In this document: positions 1 through 5,832 of the stretch, in pieces
How positions within the stretch are numbered: the stretch's first letter is position 1
Layout: the number at the start of each line of letters is the position of its first letter
From: Acidobacteriota bacterium
GTDB taxonomy: Bacteria; Acidobacteriota; Terriglobia; Acidiferrales; UBA7541
Length of the DNA: 6,471 nucleotides
Assembly (NCBI GenBank): GCA_003224075.1
Contig: QHYF01000300.1
Span: 1 to 6,471, forward strand
Direction of reading: 5' to 3'
Program-made: the position numbers and the translations under genes
The notes under the pieces: generated by a model
The model's database searches: none
What the model saw: only the letters and a program-made list of their open reading frames with translations
Told to the model about the DNA's origin: nothing

Positions 1-451
1 CAGCTACAAGCTGCGGGAGAGCCTTTGGTACGGGTTCGCCTCTGTGTTTGAAAATGTCGGCTTCCAGCTCTTCTTCGACCGCATCGGGAAATTTCATGCC
101 CGCATGCGAGAACAACTTCACGCCATTGTCTTGAAACGGGTTGTGCGAGGCGGAGATGACCACGCCGGCCTGAAAATCATTCTGACGAACGAGACATGCC
201 ACGCCGGGAGTGGTAATCACGCCAGCAAAAGCCACGGTCGCACCAGCCTCCGTGAGACCGGCAGCAAGCAAAGCGGCGATGTGAGGGCCGGACTCACGAG
301 TGTCCATGCCGATCAAGACATGAGCGGCGCCATGTTCGCGTTTGAGGTAAGTGCCGAGAGACCGTCCAGTGGCGTAGAGAGTGGCGTCGTCGAGCGGCGG
401 CGTGCCCGGCACGCCGCGAATCCCATCCGTTCCGAAAAGTTCTTTGGGCAT
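1..451 (-). CDS. glmM: Phosphoglucosamine mutase GlmM, N-terminal part (3' end beyond left edge)
   Basis: GlmM interconverts glucosamine-6-phosphate and glucosamine-1-phosphate in the cytoplasm, on the route to UDP-GlcNAc for peptidoglycan and lipid A. The 150 visible residues open with MPKELFGTDGIRG, the family's N-terminal signature (residues 7-13 FGTDGIRG). The phosphoserine loop ISASHNP follows, with the catalytic serine at residue 102, the same position as in E. coli GlmM. GMDTRESG at 48-55 is also typical. The metal-binding DGDxDR loop and the C-terminal domains lie outside the window. The start is ATG at 451, since the signature begins right after it; upstream Shine-Dalgarno matching is weak (a GGAG lies rather far upstream). 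It is transcribed divergently from the AI-2E-family permease. A phosphomannomutase is the alternative, but the FGTDGIRG start and Ser102 favour GlmM. Confidence 0.95.
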   Translation of the reverse strand, partial: MPKELFGTDGIRGVPGTPPLDDATLYATGRSLGTYLKREHGAAHVLIGMDTRESGPHIAALLAAGLTEAGATVAFAGVITTPGVACLVRQNDFQAGVVISASHNPFQDNGVKLFSHAGMKFPDAVEEELEADIFKHRGEPVPKALPQLVA

Positions 452-559
452 TGGAGAGCCTGTCAATCTCCAGGTGTATTCAGATCCGACCGGGGCCGAC
501 TTCGGTGCGGGCGACCTCAGCAAAGTTTAGCATATGGAAAAACAGCGACTGCACAGCGG

Positions 560-594
560 GTCTGCCCGAATGTCTTTCGCATAAACGGGCGGAC
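560..594. repeat. Imperfect inverted repeat in the glmM/permease divergent spacer
   Basis: GTCTGCCCG (560-568) is mirrored by CGGGCGGAC (586-594) with one mismatched pair around a 17-nt loop. There is no T-run on either side, so it does not look like an intrinsic terminator. It lies about mid-way in the 452-702 spacer and could be a regulatory structure or chance in GC-rich DNA. I found no convincing -35/-10 pair for either flanking gene in this spacer. Confidence 0.3.
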
Positions 595-702
595 TCCAGA
601 AAAGCTTCGAACGGCTGAATGAATCCTCGGCGTCGAAACCACAACGAGCCACACCGCAACTAGATTGCGAGAATGTGCTAACGTGGTGGAACGGAGCCGC
701 TC

Positions 703-1773
703 TTGTCCGCCACGCAAACACCGCCATCAATCGTGCGCATTACCGGCTCGACCTTCAGTCTAAAAGTACTTGCGGCGGCCATCATCTTGCTGTTCTTCTA
801 CTACGCCGCAGGCGTGGTGATCACGCTGCTGCTTTCGATTCTGCTCGCGTACTTTTTGGATCCGGCGGTGGAATCCCTGGAACGGCTGCGGGTGCCGCGA
901 ACTCTGGGAGCAATGGTGATGGTGCTGATCCTGGTTTCGGTGCTGGCGGCGGTCGGCTACGGACTGTGGACGCGCACTGCCGACTTCGCTGCGAATTGGC
1001 CCAAGTACGGCAGCGTGCTGAAGCAGGCGGCTGGAACGGTGGAAGGCAAGATCAGGGGAATCGAAGGTCAGGTTTCGCAGATTGCCCCGGAGCAAGGCGC
1101 TCCGGCCGCGACGGAAGCACGCCTGGAACCCGGCGTTGTTCGCACCCTGATTTTGCGCGGCATTGGCTCTCTGTACGCGCTGTTTCTCGAGGTCACGTTC
1201 ATGCCCTTCCTGGTCTTTTTCATGCTGGCGGAAAAGCGCGGGGTTTGGCACGGCACACTGCAACTTTTTCCAGCATCGCGGCGGACACAAGTCAAAGAGA
1301 CGCTGGAAGATTTGCGCGATGTGCTTCGCGATTACCTGGCAGGGATGTCCATCGTGACGTTGGTGGTCATTGCGGTGAGCAGCCTGTTCTTCTGGACGCT
1401 GGGACTCGACTATCCCATTTTGACGGGGATTGTGTCCGGTTTGCTGAACATGGTTCCGTATATCGGCACAGTGCTGGCATGGCTGCCGGCCTTTGTTATT
1501 GCGCTGGCGAAGTGGAAGACGATTGGGCAGTTCGTTTTGATTGCCGCAACGCTAACTAGCATCCACCTTCTGGCCCTGAATCTTCTGGCCCCGCAACTGG
1601 TGGGCCGCCGCGTGCGCTTGAATGCCGTGGCGATTACGGTTTCGCTGCTCTTTTGGGGTTGGGTGTGGGGCGGCATGGGACTGGTTCTCGCCATTCCCAT
1701 TACTGCAACATTGCGAGTGATCTGCGATCACACGGAGTCGTGGAAACCCATCGGGCGCTGGCTCAGCGCTTGA
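703..1773 (+). CDS. AI-2E/PerM-family (UPF0118) inner-membrane permease
   Basis: This 356-aa polytopic inner-membrane protein has the size and layout of the AI-2E transporter family (Pfam AI-2E_transport). Two hydrophobic segments come first (about 20-52 and 68-89), then a soluble stretch (about 90-145) and a hydrophobic region ending FMPFLVFFMLAEK (166-178). The C-terminal half is hydrophobic and contains the family's conserved GLLNMVPYIGTVLAWLP block (246-262), NLLAPQLVGRRVRLNAVAI (293-311) and a final WGGMGLVLAIPITA helix (322-335). Members have been linked to autoinducer-2 export or Na+/H+ antiport, but the substrate cannot be read from sequence and family membership does not show AI-2 transport. 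The start is TTG at 703: GGAG at 693-696 sits 6 nt upstream. GTG 733 is an alternative but lacks that spacing. The nuclease gene follows after 84 nt on the same strand; co-transcription is possible but unproven. Confidence 0.9.
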   Translation: MSATQTPPSIVRITGSTFSLKVLAAAIILLFFYYAAGVVITLLLSILLAYFLDPAVESLERLRVPRTLGAMVMVLILVSVLAAVGYGLWTRTADFAANWPKYGSVLKQAAGTVEGKIRGIEGQVSQIAPEQGAPAATEARLEPGVVRTLILRGIGSLYALFLEVTFMPFLVFFMLAEKRGVWHGTLQLFPASRRTQVKETLEDLRDVLRDYLAGMSIVTLVVIAVSSLFFWTLGLDYPILTGIVSGLLNMVPYIGTVLAWLPAFVIALAKWKTIGQFVLIAATLTSIHLLALNLLAPQLVGRRVRLNAVAITVSLLFWGWVWGGMGLVLAIPITATLRVICDHTESWKPIGRWLSA

Positions 1774-1844
1774 AACCACGGAGCGCGCGTCGTACGTCTG
1801 TTCTTTTCAGTTGTGATTCCAATGCAACGCCGGAGTCAATTCTC

Positions 1845-1849
1845 TGAGG
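1845..1849 (+). promoter_or_regulatory. Ribosome binding site selecting ATG 1858 of the nuclease
   Basis: TGAGG lies 8 nt before ATG 1858. In-frame GTG 1813 and ATG 1822 would put about a dozen polar residues ahead of the signal peptide and have no comparable site, so this sequence decides the start. Confidence 0.55.
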
Positions 1850-1857
1850 CCAAATCC

Positions 1858-2829
1858 ATGAATCACAGAATGAAGTTTCTGGCGGGCTCCCTCGCGCTGC
1901 TGACTTCGCCAGCACCTCCCGCTAACGCCTGGGGCTGCAAAGGCCACCAAACCGTGGCATTGATTACGGAAAGGCATCTGACGCCCGAGGGGCGCCAAAT
2001 GGTGCAGAAACTCCTCGGCGACAACCCAATCGACCCGAAACTGAGGCGCTGGTGCGGCAATGCCACCACAGACCTGATGGTTGACGCATCCACCTGGCCG
2101 GATGACGTGCGCAACGAGCGCAACAACGGTCCCTGGCATTACATCGATATTCCGCGGGGTAAGCATAACGGTTCGCTCGAACCGGTCTGCGGCACTGAGG
2201 GATGCGTGACGCGCGCGATCGAAGAGCAACGCGCTATCCTGAAAGACAAATCCGCCGATCCCCTGAAGCGCGCCGAAGCAATACGCTACTTGATCCATTT
2301 TGTCGGGGATTTGCATCAACCGCTGCATGCCATCAACAATGCCGACAACGGGGGAAACTGCGTTGCGGTGAAATATTTCCACCATGAAGCGCTCTCCAAT
2401 CCACTGCATCCGGAACACGAGGATTTTTCGCCCAATCTTCATCAGATCTGGGACACCGAGATCGTGGAACGCGACATGGAAATCTCCAACCCCCACCGGT
2501 ACGCCGACGAACTGGATGAAAAGTTCCGAGTCGAGAGCGCCACGTGGGAGGCTGCCGGGATCCGCGTGGACAACTGGGCTTGGGAGAGCCACGAGCGAGC
2601 GGAATCCGCTGTTTATGATGCTTTTCCGGAGAAAATCGGAATCGAACCGGACCTGAAACTGAAGAGCTGCGCCGAAAACAATCACATGGGAAAACGCATG
2701 TTTGAAAGGCATCTTGCCGTCGGCGACGCTTATCAAGTTAGCGCAGCGAAAGCCGCGGAGACAGGTCTTGCGGAAGCGGGCGTGCGATTGGCGATGATCC
2801 TCAACGATGCCGCGAAAACAAATCCATAG
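1858..2829 (+). CDS. Secreted S1/P1-type zinc-dependent nuclease
   Basis: This 323-aa protein is predicted to be exported and to cut single-stranded DNA/RNA with a tri-zinc centre, giving 5'-phosphate products, as known for S1/P1 nucleases. Residues 1-24 form a signal peptide ending ANA, so the mature chain begins WG. This matters because the N-terminal Trp itself binds zinc in P1 nuclease. The P1 ligand set can be traced: Trp25 and His30 (WGCKGH), Asp82 (STWPDD), His94 (WHYIDIP), His147/Asp151/His157 (HFVGDLHQPLH), His195 and Asp199 (NLHQIWDT). NGGN at 164-167 is also typical. Cys111 and Cys116 have the spacing of a short P1 disulfide. The segment between GGN and NLH (about 25 residues, His/Pro-rich) appears somewhat long compared with fungal enzymes. 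Start: ATG 1858, with TGAGG upstream; GTG 1813 is the longest option. Its last 29 nt overlap the convergent cytochrome gene. A phospholipase C-like relative is less likely given the full motif set. Confidence 0.93.
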   Translation: MNHRMKFLAGSLALLTSPAPPANAWGCKGHQTVALITERHLTPEGRQMVQKLLGDNPIDPKLRRWCGNATTDLMVDASTWPDDVRNERNNGPWHYIDIPRGKHNGSLEPVCGTEGCVTRAIEEQRAILKDKSADPLKRAEAIRYLIHFVGDLHQPLHAINNADNGGNCVAVKYFHHEALSNPLHPEHEDFSPNLHQIWDTEIVERDMEISNPHRYADELDEKFRVESATWEAAGIRVDNWAWESHERAESAVYDAFPEKIGIEPDLKLKSCAENNHMGKRMFERHLAVGDAYQVSAAKAAETGLAEAGVRLAMILNDAAKTNP

Positions 2830-3310
2830 TTTCGGGCGGCTGAGATTTCGCCGGCGGGGAATCCGCTTGCGCCGGTGCCACGCCCAGGGACCTGATATAA
2901 GAGACGATCTGCCAGCGTTGCGGCTCGGGCAGCTTCGACCACACCGGCATACCCTTTCGAACGATACCATTCGTTAAGATCCAGAAAAGCGCACCGGGCT
3001 CGGCGTCTTGAACGTCTGCGACGCGAAGGCTCGGCCCTTTCTTGCCGCCTTGCGCCGCATCGCCGTGGCATTCAGCGCAATGTTGTTCGAATAGAATCCG
3101 GCCCGCAGCAACCGCCTGTGGATCTTTTTCGAAGGGATTACGTTTGGCTCGGGCCTTTTCGGGCGCTTTTGAAAGTTCGTCATACACAGAATGGCCTTTT
3201 GTATCTTGAACGCCTGCTTTTGCGCTGTTTTGTTGCCCTTTCGCAGAAAGCACAAATGAAACGCCCAGAAGAACAACGGCGAGGGAGAGGCTCGCCATCC
3301 TGCTTTTCAT
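2801..3310 (-). CDS. Periplasmic mono-haem cytochrome c (class I type)
   Basis: This 169-aa exported electron-transfer protein has a basic, hydrophobic signal peptide (about 1-25; cleavage near SAKG, no lipobox Cys). A charged, flexible linker follows (about 26-62), then one cytochrome c domain (about 63-145). Haem attachment is CAECH (Cys78, Cys81, His82 as proximal ligand) and the distal ligand is most likely Met121 in GMPVW, followed by the usual WQIVSYIRSL helix (133-142). A Pro-rich tail closes it. The start ATG 3308-3310 overlaps the upstream barrel gene's TGA as ATGA, with GGAGG (3317-3321) 6 nt before it, so the two are probably translationally coupled. The 3' end overlaps the convergent nuclease gene by 29 nt. 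Redox partner unknown; the pairing suggests the barrel protein or a shared envelope process, which is inference. Confidence 0.92.
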   Translation of the reverse strand: MKSRMASLSLAVVLLGVSFVLSAKGQQNSAKAGVQDTKGHSVYDELSKAPEKARAKRNPFEKDPQAVAAGRILFEQHCAECHGDAAQGGKKGPSLRVADVQDAEPGALFWILTNGIVRKGMPVWSKLPEPQRWQIVSYIRSLGVAPAQADSPPAKSQPPETMDLFSRHR

Positions 3311-4200
3311 CGGCGGCCTCCAAAGAGGCGACTGACCATGGAACCGAAACCGGAGATTTCACGGGCGACACCCCAGCGCAGGAGGAAGCGATGACTGTTG
3401 TCGTTCAGACCGAAGCCGGGCGATACCCGCAGCGTCCAGCCGGAAGGTAAATTCCAGCCGAGAACGGGGGCCAGATAATGCGAAGTATCGTGAAGGCCAA
3501 AGCTGTGGCGGTCGCCGAGGCCGCCGTACATTTCGACCCCGCCAATAAAGTTTTGCGGACAGAAGTTGCAGCGCTTCGCGGAAGCCTTCAGCGCGAGAGG
3601 GTGGCTGGCGCCCAGGGCATAGCCGAATTCCCAAGGCGAATTCGAAAGATTCTTGGCTGCCAAGGTGTTTTCGGTAAAATTCCAGCCCTTAACGGTAGTG
3701 GAGAGAATCAACTTCAATTCGATTTCGTGGTTGTGTTCCTTGCGAGCTTCGGCATTCGAAGCGAGGAAGTCCGACTCCACGTCGTGCCCTTCGCCCTCTT
3801 TCAGGATTTTGTCCGCGCCATTCTTGTTTTCGTATTCGACGTACAGAATCGGATTGATGAAGTGCTCCCGTTTCAGAGGCCGGAAACGGTTCTCCCAGCG
3901 GAATCCCGTGAACAAAGTGCTGTCGCCGAACGTGGTCTGTCCGTCGAGATAAAACTCGGTCGTCCACCAGGCCGTGGCACCGTATTCAAATTCTGTCCAG
4001 AAGGAGTGGAAGCTGTTGCCGCCACGTTGCGTGCCAAACGTGGAGAAGTACTCGATTTCCAAGTTTCCGGGCTCTTCAAGGTAGTGGTCATAAGCGACGA
4101 AGTAAGGATTCTCCTGGGCGTGGGCCGGGGCTTGGGAGAAAACAACCAAGAAGGAAAAAGCTAAGAGGAACAGAAGGACGAAACGAGAGACGGATGGCAC
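3307..4200 (-). CDS. Predicted outer-membrane beta-barrel-like protein, function unknown
   Basis: This 297-aa exported protein belongs to no family I can name. A signal peptide spans residues 1-28 (strongly hydrophobic 7-21, cleavage after AHA before QENPYF). The mature part is rich in aromatic, Gly and alternating residues, with short amphipathic strands separated by polar turns (for example LEIEYFSTF 47-55, WWTTEFYLDG 78-87, LFTGFRWENRF 96-106, ILYVEYENKNG 118-128, WTLRVSPGFGL 255-265), as in an outer-membrane barrel. Oddities are a CNFC pair at 211-214 and a His/acid-rich stretch around 135-162. It ends in a short basic tail and not a terminal aromatic residue, which is unusual for a classical barrel. 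Start: GTG 4200, chosen because AAGGAG lies 5 nt upstream; TTG 4215 in the same frame has no such site. It is first in a two-gene unit with the cytochrome (4-nt overlap) and sits beside two palindromic operator-like sites. A periplasmic beta-sandwich is the alternative. Confidence 0.8.
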   Translation of the reverse strand: MPSVSRFVLLFLLAFSFLVVFSQAPAHAQENPYFVAYDHYLEEPGNLEIEYFSTFGTQRGGNSFHSFWTEFEYGATAWWTTEFYLDGQTTFGDSTLFTGFRWENRFRPLKREHFINPILYVEYENKNGADKILKEGEGHDVESDFLASNAEARKEHNHEIELKLILSTTVKGWNFTENTLAAKNLSNSPWEFGYALGASHPLALKASAKRCNFCPQNFIGGVEMYGGLGDRHSFGLHDTSHYLAPVLGWNLPSGWTLRVSPGFGLNDNSHRFLLRWGVAREISGFGSMVSRLFGGRR

Positions 4201-4205
4201 TGAAT

Positions 4206-4211
4206 CTCCTT
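4206..4211 (-). promoter_or_regulatory. Ribosome binding site selecting GTG 4200
   Basis: On the minus strand AAGGAG lies 5 nt before GTG 4200, a near-perfect Shine-Dalgarno. It overlaps by two bases the proximal palindrome (4210-4226), so a protein bound there would sit directly against the translation start region of the gene. Confidence 0.7.
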
Positions 4212-4226
4212 GCAAATGATTTGCAA
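4210..4226. promoter_or_regulatory. Proximal palindromic operator candidate
   Basis: TTGCAAATGATTTGCAA is a perfect 8-1-8 dyad (TTGCAAAT / ATTTGCAA around G4218). The inner 7-1-7 form, TGCAAAT-n-ATTTGCA, has the geometry of Fur-superfamily (Fur/Zur/Mur) boxes such as TGATAAT-n-ATTATCA, although the half-site bases differ. It begins 10 nt upstream of the barrel gene's start codon. A MarR-, TetR- or other dimeric repressor is equally possible from sequence alone. Confidence 0.65.
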
Positions 4227-4261
4227 CAGCTAAACCAGACTAGCTTAACCCCCTTCTTTAA

Positions 4262-4278
4262 TGCAAACGATTTGCAAC
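4262..4278. promoter_or_regulatory. Distal palindromic operator candidate
   Basis: TGCAAACGATTTGCAAC matches 4211-4227 at 16 of 17 positions and is itself a 7-1-7 dyad with one imperfect pair. Its centre (4269) is 51 bp from that of the proximal site (4218), close to five helical turns, so dimers could bind the same DNA face. On the minus strand it overlaps a weak -35-like TTGCAT; no convincing -10 was found. It also lies upstream of the divergent DinB gene, so it might serve both. Confidence 0.65.
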
Positions 4279-4409
4279 CGCTCGCCTGCTTTCGCCTCTT
4301 CCTCGTCTCGCACTGGCTGGCGTGCCTACGTACCGGGCTCTACGTTGACTCAAGAGGGCGGACGGGCCATCCTTTGCGGGATTTTTTCCATCACCAACCC
4401 ACGCCTTGT

Positions 4410-4414
4410 GGAGG
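4410..4414 (+). promoter_or_regulatory. Ribosome binding site selecting GTG 4420
   Basis: GGAGG followed by a 5-nt spacer precedes GTG 4420. This places the start of the DinB-family gene here and not at ATG 4261, which lies at the edge of the distal palindrome and has no such site. Confidence 0.7.
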
Positions 4415-4419
4415 CCACT

Positions 4420-4878
4420 GTGAATTCCGCACCTCTCGTGCTCGCTCTGCTCGATGAAGCCTATGGGAAAAAGACTTGGCATGGACCGAACCTTAAACAA
4501 TCCATCAAGGGCGTGTCCGCAAAGCAAGCCGCCTGGCGTCCCGGCCCGGGGCGCCATAACATCTGGGAAGTGAGCCTGCATGCGGCGTACTGGAAGTATG
4601 CTGTGAGGCGAAGAATTGAGGGTGGAAAACGCGGCTCCTTTGCGCTGAAAGGGAGCAATTTTTTTGCCAGGCCAGAGAAGGGCAAGTGGAATGAAAAGGC
4701 CTGGGGCGCAGACAAGAACCTGCTGAACCGTGAACATCAATCCCTGCGCAGAGCAGTGGCCAAGGTCTTACGGTCGCCGCGCGGAGCCAAATTGCTGCGT
4801 CAGCTCTACGGCATCGCGTTTCATGACGTTTACCATGCGGGGCAGATACGGCTGCTCCGCCGATTGATGGAACGCTAA
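4420..4878 (+). CDS. DinB-family (DinB_2-like) putative metal-binding protein
   Basis: This 152-aa cytoplasmic protein has the length of the DinB/YfiT four-helix-bundle superfamily. Three His typical of the metal site are visible: His54 in the helix HNIWEVSLHAAYWKY (46-60), and His135 and His139 in HDVYHAGQIRLLRRL (135-149), the hallmark C-terminal HxxxHxGQI pattern. Family members include thiol-dependent S-transferases using bacillithiol, mycothiol or glutathione, and many uncharacterised proteins; the substrate here cannot be assigned. The middle (about 68-100) is basic and Trp-rich. Despite the name, it is unrelated to DNA polymerase IV. Start: GTG 4420 with GGAGG five bases upstream; the frame is open back to ATG 4261, but those 53 residues are low-complexity and unlike the family. 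Its stop TAA directly abuts the convergent thiE stop with no spacer. It is divergent from the barrel gene across the palindrome region. Confidence 0.85.
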   Translation: MNSAPLVLALLDEAYGKKTWHGPNLKQSIKGVSAKQAAWRPGPGRHNIWEVSLHAAYWKYAVRRRIEGGKRGSFALKGSNFFARPEKGKWNEKAWGADKNLLNREHQSLRRAVAKVLRSPRGAKLLRQLYGIAFHDVYHAGQIRLLRRLMER

Positions 4879-5571
4879 TCAAGGCGCCAGTTTGCGCAGC
4901 GCCCGGATGACAGAGGAAATTTCCCGTGCGTCTTGGAAAAGACGGATTGCCGCGATGCCCGCGGCACCGGCGGCGTAACAGGACGCAGCATTTTCGAGCG
5001 TGACCCCGCCGATGGCCACTACTGGGATGGAAACAGCCCGGCAAACTTCGCGCAGCCGATCAAGTCCCTGCGGCGGGCCGTAAGCGGCTTTGGAAGGAGT
5101 GGCGAAGACGGGACCAAAAAAAAGATAATCAGCGCCTCCATTTGCAGCGGATTCGGCAGACTGCAAAGAGTGGCAGGAAACACCGATCAGGAAATCCTTC
5201 TGATGACCGCGGGCGTCCACAAGCCGCTTCGCTTCCTGTATTGGCAGACTCTTCTCGCCGAGATGTACGCCGCCGGCGCCCTCAGACAGCGCAACGTCCA
5301 GACGATCGTTGACGAGAATACGCGTTGGCGTAGCGTCGCTGGCTGTCGCGCTTGCCGCCAGCTGTAAAGCTTCACGCGTGAGCAGGCCGCAGTCTCTTCC
5401 GGAAAGACTCTTCTCGCGAATCTGAATCCAATCGACACCGGCAGCCGCGGCGGCAGCGACTCTGTACCGGAGGGCCGCCGTTGCCCCTGCAGTTTGGACT
5501 CCCGGTATGCTGCTCCGGTCCGTCACGTAGCAGAGGGTCGGTACGCCAGATGAGTTACTGAGGCGGGACAC
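4879..5571 (-). CDS. thiE: Thiamine-phosphate synthase / TenI-family protein (ThiE-like)
   Basis: ThiE couples HMP-pyrophosphate and thiazole phosphate to thiamine phosphate in the cytoplasm. This 230-aa TIM-barrel shows LCYVTDR (13-19), WIQIREK (48-54), ILVNDRLDVAL (85-95; Asn88/Asp89), GGVHLG (100-105), GVSCHS (130-135), GADYLFFGPVFATPSK (146-161) and PVVAIGGV (183-190), in family order. Departures from B. subtilis ThiE are Ser at 108 where the HLGxxD aspartate is expected, Ser160 in place of the second Thr of the TxTK-like loop, and IAAI in place of a VVSAI-like phosphate-binding end. These look TenI-like (thiazole tautomerase), so the exact activity is uncertain. Start: GTG 5571 gives a 17-nt overlap with the upstream small gene; TTG 5595 in frame is possible (41-nt overlap, GGTGGA immediately before it). 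Neither has an ideal site. It is last in a minus-strand cluster with the small membrane protein and the TPR gene. No TPP riboswitch was noticed. Confidence 0.85.
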   Translation of the reverse strand: MSRLSNSSGVPTLCYVTDRSSIPGVQTAGATAALRYRVAAAAAAGVDWIQIREKSLSGRDCGLLTREALQLAASATASDATPTRILVNDRLDVALSEGAGGVHLGEKSLPIQEAKRLVDARGHQKDFLIGVSCHSLQSAESAANGGADYLFFGPVFATPSKAAYGPPQGLDRLREVCRAVSIPVVAIGGVTLENAASCYAAGAAGIAAIRLFQDAREISSVIRALRKLAP

Positions 5572-5800
5572 GATCAGGACCCGAACGCGAACCAATCCAC
5601 CCTATTGCCAAAAGGATATCCAAGACCCCGACTCCACTTACAGCACCACGGAACGAAGGATGAAGCATAATGCGAATGAGCGAGGGATAATGGCTGAGAA
5701 AATAATTTTGCTCCCAGTAGCCTGTCCACGGCAAATAGAGAAGCAGCGCGCCCATCTCGAACGCAAGGACCACTAGAAGTGCGCGATAAATCCGATTCAT
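5555..5800 (-). CDS. Small two-helix membrane protein, function unknown
   Basis: This 81-aa protein is not one I recognise. It has two hydrophobic segments: about residues 6-24 (ending LLLYLPW) and about 52-70 (GAVSGVGVLDILLAIGWIG), joined by a polar, aromatic loop (YWEQNYFLSHYPS). This predicts a hairpin inner-membrane protein with its loop on one side. Start ATG 5800; upstream SD matching is poor. It begins 32 nt after the TPR gene's stop and its TAA overlaps the start region of thiE, so all three are probably one transcript. Evidence that it is real: an intact frame with membrane-protein composition, tight spacing to both neighbours, and no competing gene on the opposite strand. Confidence 0.7.
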   Translation of the reverse strand: MNRIYRALLVVLAFEMGALLLYLPWTGYWEQNYFLSHYPSLIRIMLHPSFRGAVSGVGVLDILLAIGWIGSRSGPDRVPPQ

Positions 5801-5832
5801 TGGTGAGAAGGATCCCGTCCCGTCACGAAGGT

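Noticed and set aside
44..622. A 192-codon plus-strand frame opposite glmM and the spacer
   Set aside because: It is antisense to the conserved glmM signature and has no recognisable protein features.
675..1559. A 294-codon plus-strand frame overlapping the permease gene
   Set aside because: The product is Arg/Gly-rich and non-membrane-like; the other frame encodes a clear AI-2E-family protein with a Shine-Dalgarno.
2850..2876. Possible terminator hairpin after the nuclease (CCGGCG...CGCCGG)
   Set aside because: The stem is short with a 13-nt loop, no T-run follows, and it lies inside the cytochrome coding region.
1807..2970. A 387-codon open frame on the minus strand opposite the nuclease gene
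   Set aside because: It is the mirror of a well-supported gene in GC-rich DNA; its translation shows no domain, and the sense strand carries complete nuclease motifs.
3478..4164. A 228-codon plus-strand frame opposite the barrel gene
   Set aside because: It has no recognisable motif; the minus-strand frame has a signal peptide, a strong ribosome binding site and coupling to the cytochrome.
4261..4419. N-terminal extension of the DinB-family protein from ATG 4261
   Set aside because: The start sits at the edge of the distal palindrome, the 53 residues look non-coding, and GGAGG precedes GTG 4420.
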